DNA of 64,000 nt from the NCBI GenBank assembly GCA_963715745.1, contig OY970271.1, forward strand, positions 2,666,001 to 2,730,000. The letters run 5' to 3'. Positions 1 to 11,200 of the stretch are shown one piece after another. How positions within the stretch are numbered: position 1 is the stretch's first letter; the number at the start of each line of letters is the position of its first letter. A program made the position numbers and the translations under genes. Source of the DNA: CAWGJF01 sp963715745. GTDB taxonomy: Bacteria > Bacteroidota > Ignavibacteria > Ignavibacteriales > Ignavibacteriaceae. Under the pieces are notes generated by a model that searched no databases, had not been told where the DNA came from, and saw only the letters and a program-made list of their open reading frames with translations.

Positions 1-834
1 TTTCAAAATATCCTGGTAAAATAAAATGGCTTTTGCAGGATCAGATTCTTCAACTGCCCTGGCAAGACCCCATTTAAAAGATCTTGAAGATGGAAATTTA
101 GTTAATGCATTTTGAGCCAATTCTATTGCCTGATCATATTTTTTCTGATCAATATAAATCCACAACAATGAATTAATAGCCAGGTAAGAATTATAAGATG
201 AAGAATCAACTGCAATTTTTAATTTTGATATTGCATCATCGCGATCATCATCAACGAACGGTAACCACTGCATAAATTCTGTTTTTCTTGTTTTCCAGTA
301 TTCATATGTACCAATTGCTATGTATGCTTCATAAAATTCGTTATTAAGGGTAAGACATTCATCAAACGATTTTAGAGAATTAAGTCCGGTAGAAAAAGCA
401 GCAAGCCAGTTTTCATTTAATGCATCGAAGTAAGATGTATATCCTTCTGTAATCGCCAGGAAATAATTATACCAGATATTATTCTCATCGCGGTTTAAAA
501 GTTTTTCAGATTTTAATTTTGCTTCACCAAGATTATCCAAAATAAATTTTCCATTGAAAGGTTCAGCATAATCATAAGCTTCTGCAATCTTATTTGCGGC
601 TAGATAAATACTACCTAATGGAAGATCGGGAAAATTATTTTTTAGTGTATTAAATATTTTTTCAGCCTGATTGTAATTCTGCGCAACAATCAATTCTATG
701 CCTGATTTTAAAAGCGAATCAACTTTTTTATCAGGATAAACCTGCGCATTTACATCACTTAATAAAATCAGTATTGTAATTAATATTATGATGAAAAGAT
801 TTTTAGAGTGTTCCAAACGTTCTGTCTCCCGCAT
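1..834 (-). CDS. Exported TPR-type protein, C-terminus cut by window edge
   Basis: The reading frame stays open from about base 834 to the window edge, so the C-terminus is missing. After a short polar N-terminus comes a hydrophobic signal segment (KNLFIIILITILILL) ending in DVNAQ, typical of a Sec signal peptide. The rest is helical with alternating Tyr/Ala/Leu positions (for example a YDQAIELAQNAL-like unit near the end), which fits tetratricopeptide repeats. The ATG at 834-832 lies inside the 3' end of upp, giving a 32-base overlap; a TTG at 816-814 would also give a good signal peptide. It is the last visible gene of the der-upp operon. No specific function is recognised; a periplasmic protein-protein scaffold is inferred from TPRs. 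Confidence 0.7.
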   Translation of the reverse strand, partial: MRETERLEHSKNLFIIILITILILLSDVNAQVYPDKKVDSLLKSGIELIVAQNYNQAEKIFNTLKNNFPDLPLGSIYLAANKIAEAYDYAEPFNGKFILDNLGEAKLKSEKLLNRDENNIWYNYFLAITEGYTSYFDALNENWLAAFSTGLNSLKSFDECLTLNNEFYEAYIAIGTYEYWKTRKTEFMQWLPFVDDDRDDAISKLKIAVDSSSYNSYLAINSLLWIYIDQKKYDQAIELAQNALTKFPSSRSFKWGLARAVEESDPAKAILFYQDILK

Positions 835-1441
835 CTCCAAGTCCCGGCAAAATAAATCCTTTTTTGTTTAACTCTCTATCGAGAGCTGCCCCATAAATTT
901 TAATAGAAGAATGATCCATTGAAATCTTATTTATACCTTCGGGAGCAGCAACTAAGCAGGCAAAGGATATTCGTTTAGCTCCTCTTCTTTTCAGAAGTTT
1001 AATAGCCTGAGAAGCGCTTCCACCTGTGGCAAGCATAGGATCAAGTAATATTACATTTGCTTTATTCAGGTTTTTCGGGGCTTTATAATAATATTCGTTG
1101 GGCTTTAGCGTGGTCTCGTCTCGTTCAAGTCCAATATGCCCAACTTTTGCATTTGGCATAATCCGAAGGAACCCATTAATCATTCCAAGGCCAGCACGAA
1201 GAACCGGAATTAAAATTGTATCCTGTTTAATCGAATACCCGGTTGTTTTTTCTAATGGTGTCTGAACAGATTTTTTCAGCACTTCAAAATTTCTGCTTAT
1301 CTCAACTGCCAGAATATTTGATATTCTACTTACCACAGAACGAAAGAGTTCAGGATCAGTTTTTTTATCTCTTAATATTGAAATGTCCCTTTTAATTACA
1401 GGGTGATCAATGAGAATAAAATTTTTAAATTTTTTTTTCAT
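803..1441 (-). CDS. upp: Uracil phosphoribosyltransferase
   Basis: Converts uracil and PRPP to UMP in cytosolic pyrimidine salvage. The 212-residue length is normal for the family. The PRPP-binding loop is visible at residues 130-143 (VILLDPMLATGGSA), RAGLGM lies at 82-87, and the C-terminal uracil-binding segment PGLGDAGDRTFG lies near 199-210. Three bases separate it from the upstream flavoprotein gene, and its 3' end overlaps the start of the downstream TPR gene, so it is probably co-transcribed from der. Nothing is unusual in it. Confidence 0.96.
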   Translation of the reverse strand: MKKKFKNFILIDHPVIKRDISILRDKKTDPELFRSVVSRISNILAVEISRNFEVLKKSVQTPLEKTTGYSIKQDTILIPVLRAGLGMINGFLRIMPNAKVGHIGLERDETTLKPNEYYYKAPKNLNKANVILLDPMLATGGSASQAIKLLKRRGAKRISFACLVAAPEGINKISMDHSSIKIYGAALDRELNKKGFILPGLGDAGDRTFGTL

Positions 1442-1444
1442 TAT

Positions 1445-2803
1445 TTATTTTTTCTTTTTAGAAATTCTTCCCAGTAAATTCAAAGGATTGTTAAAAGGTG
1501 ATAAAGGCGGAGTATAATTGAAATTAATATTTTCCAGAATATCTGCCTTTTGTTTTAATTTGATCAATGTCGATAGTATATCAGCATAGCCAGAAATTTC
1601 CTTCCCGCCTAAAAATGCTCCACCAAGAATTCTTCTACTTATTTTCTCAAGTATCAAATTTACAAATATTTTTTCGCTACCGGGCATTAATTTTATAAGG
1701 TTGAATGTTTCCTCAGAAATTGACTCAGCCTTTAAATTATTTAGTCTGGCTTCTTCCAAATTCAATCCAACTGAACAAAAATATTTATCAAATATTTTTA
1801 CAGAAATATTTTTAATAACAGGATCATAATTTAAATTTCCGCCTGCAGCGTTTTCTCCGGCAATATGTCCGTGCTGGTAAGCATGACCGGCAAGCGGAAT
1901 AAATTCGGACTTTCCTGTAATAGAATTAATTACTTCGGTGATATCTCCTGCAGCAAAAATATTTGGATCGCTCGTAGCCAGTTTGCTATCAATTTTTACA
2001 CCTTCGGATTTTCCGGTTTCGATTTTTGCTTCCTTTGCCAAATGACTATTCGGAGTAAATCCAATGCAAGAAATAACCAGATCGGTTTTGTATAAATTAC
2101 TTTTTGCTTTTAGTGCAATAACAATATCATCTTTAATAAATGGTTCTATTTCGTCAATTCCACCAATGAATTTAATATGGTTTTCCTCCAGCAAATGCAG
2201 AATTTTTTTACTGAACACTAAATCAGCCGAAGGCAGTGGAAATTCTTTAGCTTCGAACAAAGTTATATCAAGGTTTATTTCTTTTAACGCTTCTGATATT
2301 TCCAGACCAATATAACCTGAGCCGATAATTGCTGCATTTTTAGGTTTACTTATTCTTATGAATTTTTGTATTGCAATTAAATCTGCAACAGATTTTAAAG
2401 TAAAAACATTTTTTAATCCGGGTAAAAAGGCAGGCAATGATTTTGCAACTGATCCTGTAGCTAAAATAAGTTTATCATAATCAATATCATTAATTTTATT
2501 TTCATCTCTGTTTAAAACTTTAAGCGTTTTATTTTTTCGATCAATAGCTTCAACTCTGTGACGTACTAAAACTTTCACACCTTTTTTATTTAAGAATGAT
2601 TCCGGTGAATAGAATATAACATCTTCATAATCTTTTATTGCACCAGAAAGGACATAAGGCATTTCACAGGTTCCGGTGGAAATAAAGTTACCCGATTCGA
2701 TCATTAAAACTTCTGAATTTGGAGAAACTCTTTTTGCTCTTGCAGCAGCAGCAGGACCGGCAGCATTACCTCCAATAACAACTATTTTTGCGGGTAATTT
2801 CAT
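1445..2803 (-). CDS. FAD/NAD(P)-dependent disulfide reductase (CoA-disulfide reductase/NADH oxidase type)
   Basis: A 452-residue pyridine nucleotide-disulfide oxidoreductase. The FAD-binding start is VVIGGNAAGPAAAARAKR (about residues 8-25), ATGS is at 115-118, the NAD(P)-binding GSGYIG is at 161-166 and the second FAD motif AAGD is at 284-287. A single cysteine, Cys46 in ISTGTCEMPY, sits where CoA-disulfide reductases and NADH oxidases carry their redox cysteine. There is no C-terminal rhodanese domain. The true substrate (CoA disulfide, persulfide, O2) cannot be told from sequence. Its start overlaps the end of der by 4 bases (ATGA type), indicating translational coupling. Confidence 0.85.
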   Translation of the reverse strand: MKLPAKIVVIGGNAAGPAAAARAKRVSPNSEVLMIESGNFISTGTCEMPYVLSGAIKDYEDVIFYSPESFLNKKGVKVLVRHRVEAIDRKNKTLKVLNRDENKINDIDYDKLILATGSVAKSLPAFLPGLKNVFTLKSVADLIAIQKFIRISKPKNAAIIGSGYIGLEISEALKEINLDITLFEAKEFPLPSADLVFSKKILHLLEENHIKFIGGIDEIEPFIKDDIVIALKAKSNLYKTDLVISCIGFTPNSHLAKEAKIETGKSEGVKIDSKLATSDPNIFAAGDITEVINSITGKSEFIPLAGHAYQHGHIAGENAAGGNLNYDPVIKNISVKIFDKYFCSVGLNLEEARLNNLKAESISEETFNLIKLMPGSEKIFVNLILEKISRRILGGAFLGGKEISGYADILSTLIKLKQKADILENINFNYTPPLSPFNNPLNLLGRISKKKK

Positions 2804-4110
2804 TTATCTTTAAAACTTAAGGTAATTGGAACACCTCTAAATCCATAAATCTTCCGGATTAATTTTTCGAGGAATCTCCTGTAATGATCAGCAACGTGCT
2901 TTGGGTAATTACAAAAAAACATAAATATAGGATAATGTTCACCAACCTGTGTAATATATTTTATTTTTACTTCCCTTCCTGTCGGAGTTGCCGGTGGTGG
3001 TGAAGCAGATATAATCGGTAACAAATCATTATTCAATTGATTCGTAGATATTTTTTTCTTCCTCTCGTCATTTACTGATTTACATAAATCAATCAATTTA
3101 TAAATTCTTTGTTTTGTTTTTGCAGAAATGAAAATTATTTCTGCATAATCGATCGCGCCTAATTTTTCCGTAAGCTGTACTTCAAATTGATGAGACGTGT
3201 TAGAATCTTTTTCTATCAAATCCCATTTATTTACAGCAATTATTAATCCTTTACGCCACCTGACAACTTCATCAATTATTTTCTGATCCTGTTTCTCCAA
3301 TCCTGCTTCTGCATCAAGCATAACAACTGCAATATTACACTCACCTATTGCTTTTAAAGTACGAATGTTAGAAAAAAATTCTATGCTTTCCTGAACTTTT
3401 TTCTTTTTTCTCAGCCCTGCTGTATCAATTAAAACAATTTCTTCATTATAGTATTTTAAAACTGAATCAATTGAATCACGGGTGGTTCCCGGAATTTCCG
3501 TTACAATACTTCTTGATTCACCAAGCAATGAATTTACTAAAGATGATTTACCAACATTAGGCCTGCCCACAACTGCAATTTTAAGTCTGGTATCTTCTTC
3601 TATATCTTTATCAGTCTCAAACTTAGATGTAACTTCATCTAGCAGATCACCTAATTTTCTTCCTGCAAGTGCTGAAATATCATATACTTGCTCAACACCG
3701 AGTGAATAGAAATCAGAAACACTTATTTCAAATTTTTCAGAATCAACTTTATTGGCAACAAGGAAAAAAATCCTTCCGGATTCGCGTAATAATTTAATTA
3801 TTGATTCATCAACAGGAGTAACACCATCTCTCACATCAACTAAAAAGATTATTACATCAGCTTCATCAATTGCAACCTGGACCTGTTCACGGACAGCTGA
3901 TTCAAAAACATCTGCAGAATCAGGAACATAACCGCCGGTATCTATTAACCTGAATTTTTTTCCAGCCCATTCTGCTTCTCCGTAAATTCTATCACGAGTT
4001 ACTCCACTTAAGTTATCAACTATAGCATCACGTTTACCGATTATTCGGTTAAAGAGTGTGGATTTCCCAACATTCGGTCTGCCAACAATTACAACTAATG
4101 GGGTTTTCAT
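2800..4110 (-). CDS. der: Ribosome biogenesis GTPase Der (EngA)
   Basis: Essential GTPase with two tandem G domains that acts in maturation of the 50S ribosomal subunit. First G domain: GRPNVGKST at 10-18, DTGG at 57-60, NKVD at 120-123. Second: GRPNVGKSS at 182-190, DTAG at 229-232, NKWD at 294-297. A C-terminal KH-like domain (about 350-436) follows. The length of 436 residues is standard. It is the first gene of the minus-strand operon that continues into the flavoprotein, upp and the TPR gene; the 120-base spacer upstream of it should hold the promoter, but I see no clear consensus there. Confidence 0.97.
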   Translation of the reverse strand: MKTPLVVIVGRPNVGKSTLFNRIIGKRDAIVDNLSGVTRDRIYGEAEWAGKKFRLIDTGGYVPDSADVFESAVREQVQVAIDEADVIIFLVDVRDGVTPVDESIIKLLRESGRIFFLVANKVDSEKFEISVSDFYSLGVEQVYDISALAGRKLGDLLDEVTSKFETDKDIEEDTRLKIAVVGRPNVGKSSLVNSLLGESRSIVTEIPGTTRDSIDSVLKYYNEEIVLIDTAGLRKKKKVQESIEFFSNIRTLKAIGECNIAVVMLDAEAGLEKQDQKIIDEVVRWRKGLIIAVNKWDLIEKDSNTSHQFEVQLTEKLGAIDYAEIIFISAKTKQRIYKLIDLCKSVNDERKKKISTNQLNNDLLPIISASPPPATPTGREVKIKYITQVGEHYPIFMFFCNYPKHVADHYRRFLEKLIRKIYGFRGVPITLSFKDK

Positions 4111-4232
4111 ATTTAAATATAATTTTCTGCGTGCAAATATAAGGAAGTTATTTGAGAGGTTTTTTAATTGTTAAACTGACTAATTGTCAAATTGCTATTT
4201 CATATTATTGCTTCAACAATTTAACATTTCGT

Positions 4233-5084
4233 TTAAAAATTATATTTAACCATCAATGTTGGAATCAACTCGTGCTGGTAAACCAGATTAACATCATCAA
4301 CTCTGAATTTTACTGCAAGATCATTATTATAACTATTCGCGCCTAAAATCGCTTCAACAACACTAACAGCGTGATTAATAATTACTCCTAATACTAATTT
4401 ATCACCAACATTATAATAATCGTTTGCTTTACCGCGTTGATTTGCGTAATAAGTAAAGTGCGGGGAGATTGGGTCAACAGAACCCTGCGTTACAGGAAAA
4501 TCGTCCCAACCAGGACTAAACTGGTGATATTTACCTATCATTTCGTAATACTGTTGTTCACCGTGTCTTGCTAAATTATGTGAGCCGGTTTCTGCTGCAT
4601 TTAATTCGTCCCAGCGAACTTGTTCCCAAGGTGGTAAGCCATCAGTTCCTTCAATTAGAATTGCATTTATATCGGCTCCTTCAAAATCAGCTAACCAGTG
4701 TGCATATTTAACTACACTCCAGTTTTGATCAGCATAAGCTTCAAACTTTGCATTCTGATCATCACCTTTATTATTATAAATTACTGCGGAAGTAATTAAA
4801 GCTCCTTCAAGCACAGCAAAGATGGCAGCTTTCCAGTAATCACCGTTATAGAATTGCCCTGCACCGGGAACTGCAGCGGATAAAAGTCCGGCCAAAACAG
4901 GTGATTTACGGGAAGCAATATCATCATTCATTTTAACAAGCGGAAGCTGTTCATATTGCTCAAGTAAAATTTTAGAATCAGAATAAAGAGAACCAGTTAA
5001 CTCAGCATTTTTTGTTTCAATTTCCTGAGCGTTCAACAGAAAAGAAACAATAATCAAAAAAAGAAAAAATAATTTCAGATTCAT
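4233..5084 (-). CDS. DUF5683-like exported/membrane protein
   Basis: A 283-residue protein with an N-terminal signal peptide (LKLFFLFLIIVSFLLNAQ). A conserved-looking segment, SPVLAGLLSAAVPGAGQFYN followed by GDYWKAAIFAVLEGALITSA, matches my memory of DUF5683 proteins, which share the PGxGQFYNGxYWKA pattern and two hydrophobic segments. Function is unknown in the family. It lies 14 bases downstream of the peptidase-MA/propeller protein and is probably in the same transcript. A weak Shine-Dalgarno (AGGTG) precedes the ATG. The family assignment is from memory of the motif, not a search. Confidence 0.65.
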   Translation of the reverse strand: MNLKLFFLFLIIVSFLLNAQEIETKNAELTGSLYSDSKILLEQYEQLPLVKMNDDIASRKSPVLAGLLSAAVPGAGQFYNGDYWKAAIFAVLEGALITSAVIYNNKGDDQNAKFEAYADQNWSVVKYAHWLADFEGADINAILIEGTDGLPPWEQVRWDELNAAETGSHNLARHGEQQYYEMIGKYHQFSPGWDDFPVTQGSVDPISPHFTYYANQRGKANDYYNVGDKLVLGVIINHAVSVVEAILGANSYNNDLAVKFRVDDVNLVYQHELIPTLMVKYNF

Positions 5085-5098
5085 AATTTCACCTGCAG

Positions 5099-8000
5099 TT
5101 AAAAATGATAATGTCGGGTATTGTTTACTATGTCAAATCCAAAAAGTATCCCGCCGTAAAATCTCCACTCTTTGCCGTAGGTTATATCTTCATCATTTAC
5201 AGTTCTTGTAAATTTATCAAAACCATAAGATGCATTGAAGAAAATGTCAGTTGGGAAAAGATAGTACGATGTTAAATGTGCTCTTATCTCGGCACCAGCA
5301 CCTTTCTTAAAATCATCAAGTGCCGGAAAATCACCATTCCAGGCATCACCATAATCAAAATGAAATGAAAGAAAGATTTTATCAAGATAAAAATGTCCCA
5401 TCCTTGCATCAATATCCCGCCAGAGTGGAAATCTATAAGTGAGATTAATCCAAGCTAATTCGTTACCGCTGATTGCGTAAAAGGGATATGCTTTAAATCC
5501 AATTAATCCTCCAAGATAAAAATCAAAGAAATCAGGAACTTGCGGACCGAGAATAGTCCCCCCTCTGACTCTTGCAGTTAAAGTATGATCATTCCATAAT
5601 GGGAAATGAAGCCACCCATTCATTTCAAGTCTGTGAAAATTAAAATTATTATAGTCTGGCTTAAGAATTCCGTCTTCAACTTTATATTCACCCGTGTTAT
5701 TAAATTCGTTCCACTCATAATCGTAAGTAAGATCAAGTTTAAGACCGACAGGATTGATTTCCATATCCCTGCTTGGGGCATATTGTTCAAGTGAATATTT
5801 AACACGGAAGTCCCTGCCAACAAAATATCTGTCATCAGTTGTCGGATAAAGAAACGGACCATCACTCGTTTGAATAATAAAACTGTTTAAAGTCGCGGTG
5901 TAACGACTATAAATAAATCTTAATTCTATATTCTGAAAGCGATTGAACAGCCTGTGTTTAGCTGCAATATCAAATTCAAGAAGATTATATGTTACTGAAG
6001 TCGGAATTATCTGATCGTATGTTACATCACCATTTGTTGAATCGACTCCAAAAAACACATCCACATCAGCTTTACGACTTATTGAATATAACTCTGCTGA
6101 TAGTTCGGGACGCAAACCTAGATCACTTATCAACGGCAATTTATTTTTATATTCAAATATGAAAAAAAGATCCCGTTCCAACCGAGTATTAATTGAACCT
6201 CCTGCAAAGATTGAGTAACGATTTAACATATCGCTTGAAGAAACATATAACCCCGGTTTTATTTTTTGCAGGAAGTTGTTGGCAATAGTATAATTATCAA
6301 TCCTTATAAAAGGGAAAAAAGTTAAAGAAGAAAATGCCCCGCTGTATTTTTCTTTTTGATAATCAGGAGTCTCATAATCATTATAATTTTTTAAAGCTGA
6401 TATATTAAAATTATTTATATCACCTTTTGGCTTGTCAATACCAAGAGGCGGATCAGGCTGCCAGATATAATCCATTCCGGCTTTGACCTTATTTTGTTCT
6501 TCAGTTGAAATTTCAAATATTTTATAACCGGAAGAAGTATAGTCTGCATAAACAATATCTCCATCAGCATTTATATCAGGCATAAATGCCCCACCGATCA
6601 CATTTGTCAACTGCTTCTTTTCTTTTGTTTGAAGGTTTAAAGAATAAATATTATAAATACCGGTTTCATCAGAAGAAAAAATTAAATTTCCATCTTTATC
6701 AAATACTGGGTTTCTTTCATCGTGATCTGTTTGGATTACAAACTTATAATCACTACCATCAATATTTATTCTTGCAATATCTCTTGTTTGGTTATATGAA
6801 TAATCAAAAACAATAAAAGCATCATCATTTGAAAATTTAGGATTGTAAACCTGTTCTCCATTTTCAAATGTTGTAAGCTGCTTAAAATTTTTACCATTTA
6901 TATCAACTAAGCCAAGATTTGTAGTTCCATCTTTTTGAAAAAGAAAAACAATCTTTGAACCATCGTGAGAAAGGTTTGGCTGATTTGCACGCATGTTAAA
7001 AGTCAGACGAGTTTCATCATCTTTATCCAAATCATAAATGTACAAATCGTGTACGTTATATGAATTTGGATTATTCTCGGAAATTTTTGAATAGAGAATT
7101 TTATTTTCACCGGGAAGCCAGCTAAAAGTTGAGCGAACTCCAGCAATTAAAATTTTTGATTTGTCTGTTTGTTCATCATATTCATAAATTGAAGCTGGTG
7201 AAAAATAATCTGATGATTTATTTGATATGTAAAGAATCTTCTTTCCATCCGGTGAGAAAGTCGGATAAAAATTTCCAAATCCGTCTTTGGTGATCATTTT
7301 GCCTTCAGCAAGATTTTCCAGTACAGCTTTGCTTCTTTTTTTATAATCTTCTTTTAAATAACTGCTCCACTCATTATAAATTTGTGAACCGTTTTTTCCC
7401 AATACATCTGTGAAAGCTGCATCAATTGTAAAATTGGTAAATGTGCCAAGTGCTTTGGTTATTTTTTCTAATTTGTCCTCACCATACTTTTGAGAAATAT
7501 ATCTTGTTAAAGCAAAACCTGAATTGTAAACTGATTCATTTCCTAAACTTGTTTTTCCAAATACTCCCATTTGCTCCCAGGTTAACATATTACTATCAAG
7601 AGCGTAGCTTCTTAAAATCATATCACGATGAGTATCCCACCTGTCATATTCAAATTCCTTTCTCATATATTGAGCGGTACCTTCCGCAAACCAGGCAGGA
7701 ACATTTACAGTAGCAAGCGGATAGGAAATAACATAATTCGGATAGCCATAAAGAATATCAGGCCTTCGTTCATCTTCATAACTTAAAAGCTGTAAAAATA
7801 CCGCGGGTACAGATCTTCCTAATTTCATTGCAGCTTGTATTTGCACCATGTGGGTGAATTCGTGGGAGATTACATTCCGAAGCCAGTTATGTGCTCCCCT
7901 TAAATCAAAATCGAGTGCGCTCGTCCAGATTTCTATTTTATTATCAAAAAAGTATGTTGCTCCGTTCGAATAATCATCAATATCTTTAATAATGAAATGG

Positions 8001-8218
8001 ACTTTATCGGGTTCATAATTATAAAGTGATGTGATCGGTCCCCAGACTTCATCTGCTATCTTTGCAACAACACGGGCAGTACGTTCAGCTCCCTTATGAA
8101 AATGAACTTCAACGTGTTTTCCCTTAATTGTGTACCAATCGAGTTCGGGATGGAATTCAGTAAACTGGGCATATGAATTCAATGCATAAAATAAAATCAA
8201 CAAAAAGAATTTTTTCAT
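5099..8218 (-). CDS. Exported gluzincin-like protease with PD40 beta-propeller and C-terminal outer-membrane barrel
   Basis: A 1039-residue protein with a signal peptide (MKKFFLLILFYALNSYAQ). The N-terminal domain has HEFTH at residues 119-123 and a downstream glutamate in WFAEGTAQY (Glu179), the zinc-ligand layout of peptidase MA-like gluzincins. Residues about 310-580 contain repeated units such as FSPDGKKILYISN, LSHDGSKIVFLFQ and FSNDDAFIVFDYS, which are TolB-type PD40 propeller blades. The C-terminal third (about 630-1039) is rich in alternating aromatic strands, for example LAWINLTYRFPLW, and ends in an aromatic/histidine strand, like an outer-membrane barrel. This suggests a protease-propeller unit tethered to the outer membrane (inference). 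The substrate is unknown. Confidence 0.75.
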   Translation of the reverse strand: MKKFFLLILFYALNSYAQFTEFHPELDWYTIKGKHVEVHFHKGAERTARVVAKIADEVWGPITSLYNYEPDKVHFIIKDIDDYSNGATYFFDNKIEIWTSALDFDLRGAHNWLRNVISHEFTHMVQIQAAMKLGRSVPAVFLQLLSYEDERRPDILYGYPNYVISYPLATVNVPAWFAEGTAQYMRKEFEYDRWDTHRDMILRSYALDSNMLTWEQMGVFGKTSLGNESVYNSGFALTRYISQKYGEDKLEKITKALGTFTNFTIDAAFTDVLGKNGSQIYNEWSSYLKEDYKKRSKAVLENLAEGKMITKDGFGNFYPTFSPDGKKILYISNKSSDYFSPASIYEYDEQTDKSKILIAGVRSTFSWLPGENKILYSKISENNPNSYNVHDLYIYDLDKDDETRLTFNMRANQPNLSHDGSKIVFLFQKDGTTNLGLVDINGKNFKQLTTFENGEQVYNPKFSNDDAFIVFDYSYNQTRDIARINIDGSDYKFVIQTDHDERNPVFDKDGNLIFSSDETGIYNIYSLNLQTKEKKQLTNVIGGAFMPDINADGDIVYADYTSSGYKIFEISTEEQNKVKAGMDYIWQPDPPLGIDKPKGDINNFNISALKNYNDYETPDYQKEKYSGAFSSLTFFPFIRIDNYTIANNFLQKIKPGLYVSSSDMLNRYSIFAGGSINTRLERDLFFIFEYKNKLPLISDLGLRPELSAELYSISRKADVDVFFGVDSTNGDVTYDQIIPTSVTYNLLEFDIAAKHRLFNRFQNIELRFIYSRYTATLNSFIIQTSDGPFLYPTTDDRYFVGRDFRVKYSLEQYAPSRDMEINPVGLKLDLTYDYEWNEFNNTGEYKVEDGILKPDYNNFNFHRLEMNGWLHFPLWNDHTLTARVRGGTILGPQVPDFFDFYLGGLIGFKAYPFYAISGNELAWINLTYRFPLWRDIDARMGHFYLDKIFLSFHFDYGDAWNGDFPALDDFKKGAGAEIRAHLTSYYLFPTDIFFNASYGFDKFTRTVNDEDITYGKEWRFYGGILFGFDIVNNTRHYHF

Positions 8219-8289
8219 ACTTGATTAGATAAATAAAACAATGGTAGAAAATTCGATAGGCAAATATAAATTGATTATTAAATGTATGT

Positions 8290-11200
8290 CTACTTTATTA
8301 CTGCTATTTTTATAACCGTTTGTTCCGATTTACCGCTTGTACTTGTTGCTTCAATTCTGGCAAGATAAACACCACTTTGTATGTTATCAACGTTCCAAAT
8401 TGTTTCATTATCCAACCCGCCCTGAGCGTTGTCGTTTAGTTCAGCAACATAATCTCCTGCCAGATCGAAAATTTTAATATTGATTTTGGAATCTTCTGAA
8501 ACATAATAACGGATATTTGTTGTTCCACCATAAACAGGATTTGGATAATTATATGCCCGGTCTTTCGGGAAAAATTCATTTATATGGTTATTGTTTTGTG
8601 CTGCATCAATAAACGAAGTATTTTGAGGATTACCGTTTTCTTCGGACCAATAAAGATTTCCCTCAACAGAACTGATTGACCAGGCAGACAAAACATTCTG
8701 ATCATTTAAAACAGCAAGATTAGTTTTCCCGTTTGCATTATACATAACTGGTGTCACTGAAACAGTACCGCCGCAGGAAATTGGGAATCCCGGAACAACT
8801 TTTCCTGTTCCACCGTCAATCGCAAAAATTCTTCCATCTTTTGTAACAGAAATTATTTCAGAGGCATTATCTCCTTCAAAATCTGCAGTGAGCGGAGTAC
8901 CGGCAAAGTCAATTCCGGCAGGATCGGTAAAAGGAAAATTGTCAGCCATTGCACCAGTTAAATTATAAACTTCAATATTATTTCCGTTGTTAAGGACAAT
9001 ATAATTTGATCCATCTTGTTTTAGATCCATCAGAGCAAATGAACTAATCGTATCTAAACCATTAAAAGAAAAACTTGATAATAAATTTCCTGATTCAATT
9101 ATGTAAAACTTATTTAATGATGTCAGGATGATATTAATATAATTTCCATTTTTATTTTTTGTTAATGCAAGATTGGTTGGATGCTCAGCGGTAAAAGGAA
9201 AGCTTAAGCCAGAGTTATCAAAAAATTGTACAATTTCTTCAGGCGGTAAACTTAATATTTTTGGCTCTGTAATACATGAAAAATAGTTCCCGTCAGCAGC
9301 AATTTTCTTAATGATATTTGTTGTATCAAGGTTAAATGAAGAACTTTGGACCGGATTTATATTTGGAAGATTTGCAATACTATATGAAAAAATATTTCCC
9401 TGATTTGTTCCTATTAAAAGTTCAGGTTCATCAGGTTGGTTAACTTTCATAACAACCGGAGCTTCGATATTATTTCCTACACCGATACTGCTTCCATAAG
9501 AACCACTACCATCAGTAATATAAAATTTCATCATTTGATCAACACTTCCATATCTATTCAGTACATTTTCATATTCAAAAATTGATGGTTTAAATTCGGA
9601 AAAATTGTTGTTCTGATAAATCAAAGAATCAGACTGATAAACAAAAATTGAATTGTTTTCTTTCCCTATGAAGAACTCAGGAACATTATTAAATACATTT
9701 GCCGAAAGATATGCGGGATTTATTGTATCAGAAAGAATTTTAGTAAACAACGGCTTAATTAAAGAATCACCATACTCAACCTTAAAGCTCATCCTGTTTG
9801 AAATATCAGAAAAATCTTTAATTGTGATTAAGCTGTTTGCTCCGGAATTTGTTAGAGTACTAGGCCTGGTATCTTTTGCAAATCTGTTTTCATAGAACTC
9901 TGCAGGATTGGAAGAATACCAAAAATCCTCATCAGTTCCTTCACCGATTACCTGGTCTCCAAATATTGTTGTAAATATTTCACCAATATCCTGAATACCA
10001 TCAGCTTCTTCAACATCAACTCCTCGCCTGTTTTTATCTGTATTGATTTTATTATCAGCTAACTTTTCATTTATTACATTTTCATCAATATGCCAGATCA
10101 CAATTCCATTTCCCGGTACAGCCCAGTCGTATTCATCAACATCCGTTACAACTCCGGCAAGAGAATCAATATCAAAAGTGTAATAGCCGGTTGTATCTTT
10201 TAAAAATGTATGAGTGACCGCATTTCCGTTAACAACATAAGTTACTTTTGAACCATCATTGTTTGCATCACGGGTCCTGTTTTCAACCAGATAATATTCA
10301 GATGAATTTAACGGTACTTTTAAAATAACTGTATCGGAAAGTGATGCAGCAATATTTGTTATTAGATTTATATCATAGCTTCCAGTTGGCTGAATTGTTA
10401 CTGGCTCAGCCCAACCAAGAAATATTTTAGACCAAGGACCTGGCTCAGGTGGATAACACCCGTTATATGCAAAAATTCCCTGTCCATCCATTAATCCAAA
10501 TCTTCCAATTGCACTTAATCCGGTTTCTGTATCGAATAAATCAGGTAAACCAAGATGACTTGCAATGCTTGCACAAAGCAAACCGTTTATTGTTAACTCA
10601 AACAGGAAAGTCCCTGTAATAGAATTCAGTTCTCTGCTTTCAGTTTCAGGCATTACCAAAGTGTTTTTTATATTGAATGAACCATTTGAAACAGGAATTC
10701 CTGAGAAATTTTCTCCGTAAATGTTTTTAAAAGCATTTTCACTTAAGTAAACTGAAGGCAGATCACGTTCATTACCAATGCTTCCCGGTAGTGAAACATC
10801 TCTTCCTACACCTGCATGAAAAATTAAAAACAAATCATAGTTACTAAATGAAAAACCGGGGTTAAGCTGATCAGCTTTTGTCCAGGTTTCTTTTGAAAAA
10901 TCTGCGATTGGAGTGAAATCATTATCACCCGGAGCCGGAGAATAATTCCTCATTGTCTGAGAAACAGAAAATGTATCAGGTAGTACGGTAAATTCAATAG
11001 TTAAATTACCTTTGGATACTTTTTCAAAATAATTTTTCGCAAATAAAAGATGAGACTCAAAATATGATCTGTTATGAGGAACCGGATCGATTATTTCATT
11101 CCCATATTCCTGAGAATAAATAGATTCAAATTTACCATTGCCAAATGTTGTACCATCCCTGTCAGCCTGGAAACTTACCATCACCGCAAGTATTCTTAAA

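Noticed and set aside
4171..4231. Repeated TGTTAAA/TTTAACA-like stretches in the spacer
   Set aside because: Only a 7-base match in AT-rich DNA, with a long gap; no convincing hairpin.
4152..4346. Small plus-strand frame in the der/DUF5683-like spacer
   Set aside because: It runs antisense into the DUF5683-like gene, lacks a Shine-Dalgarno and has no recognisable protein features.
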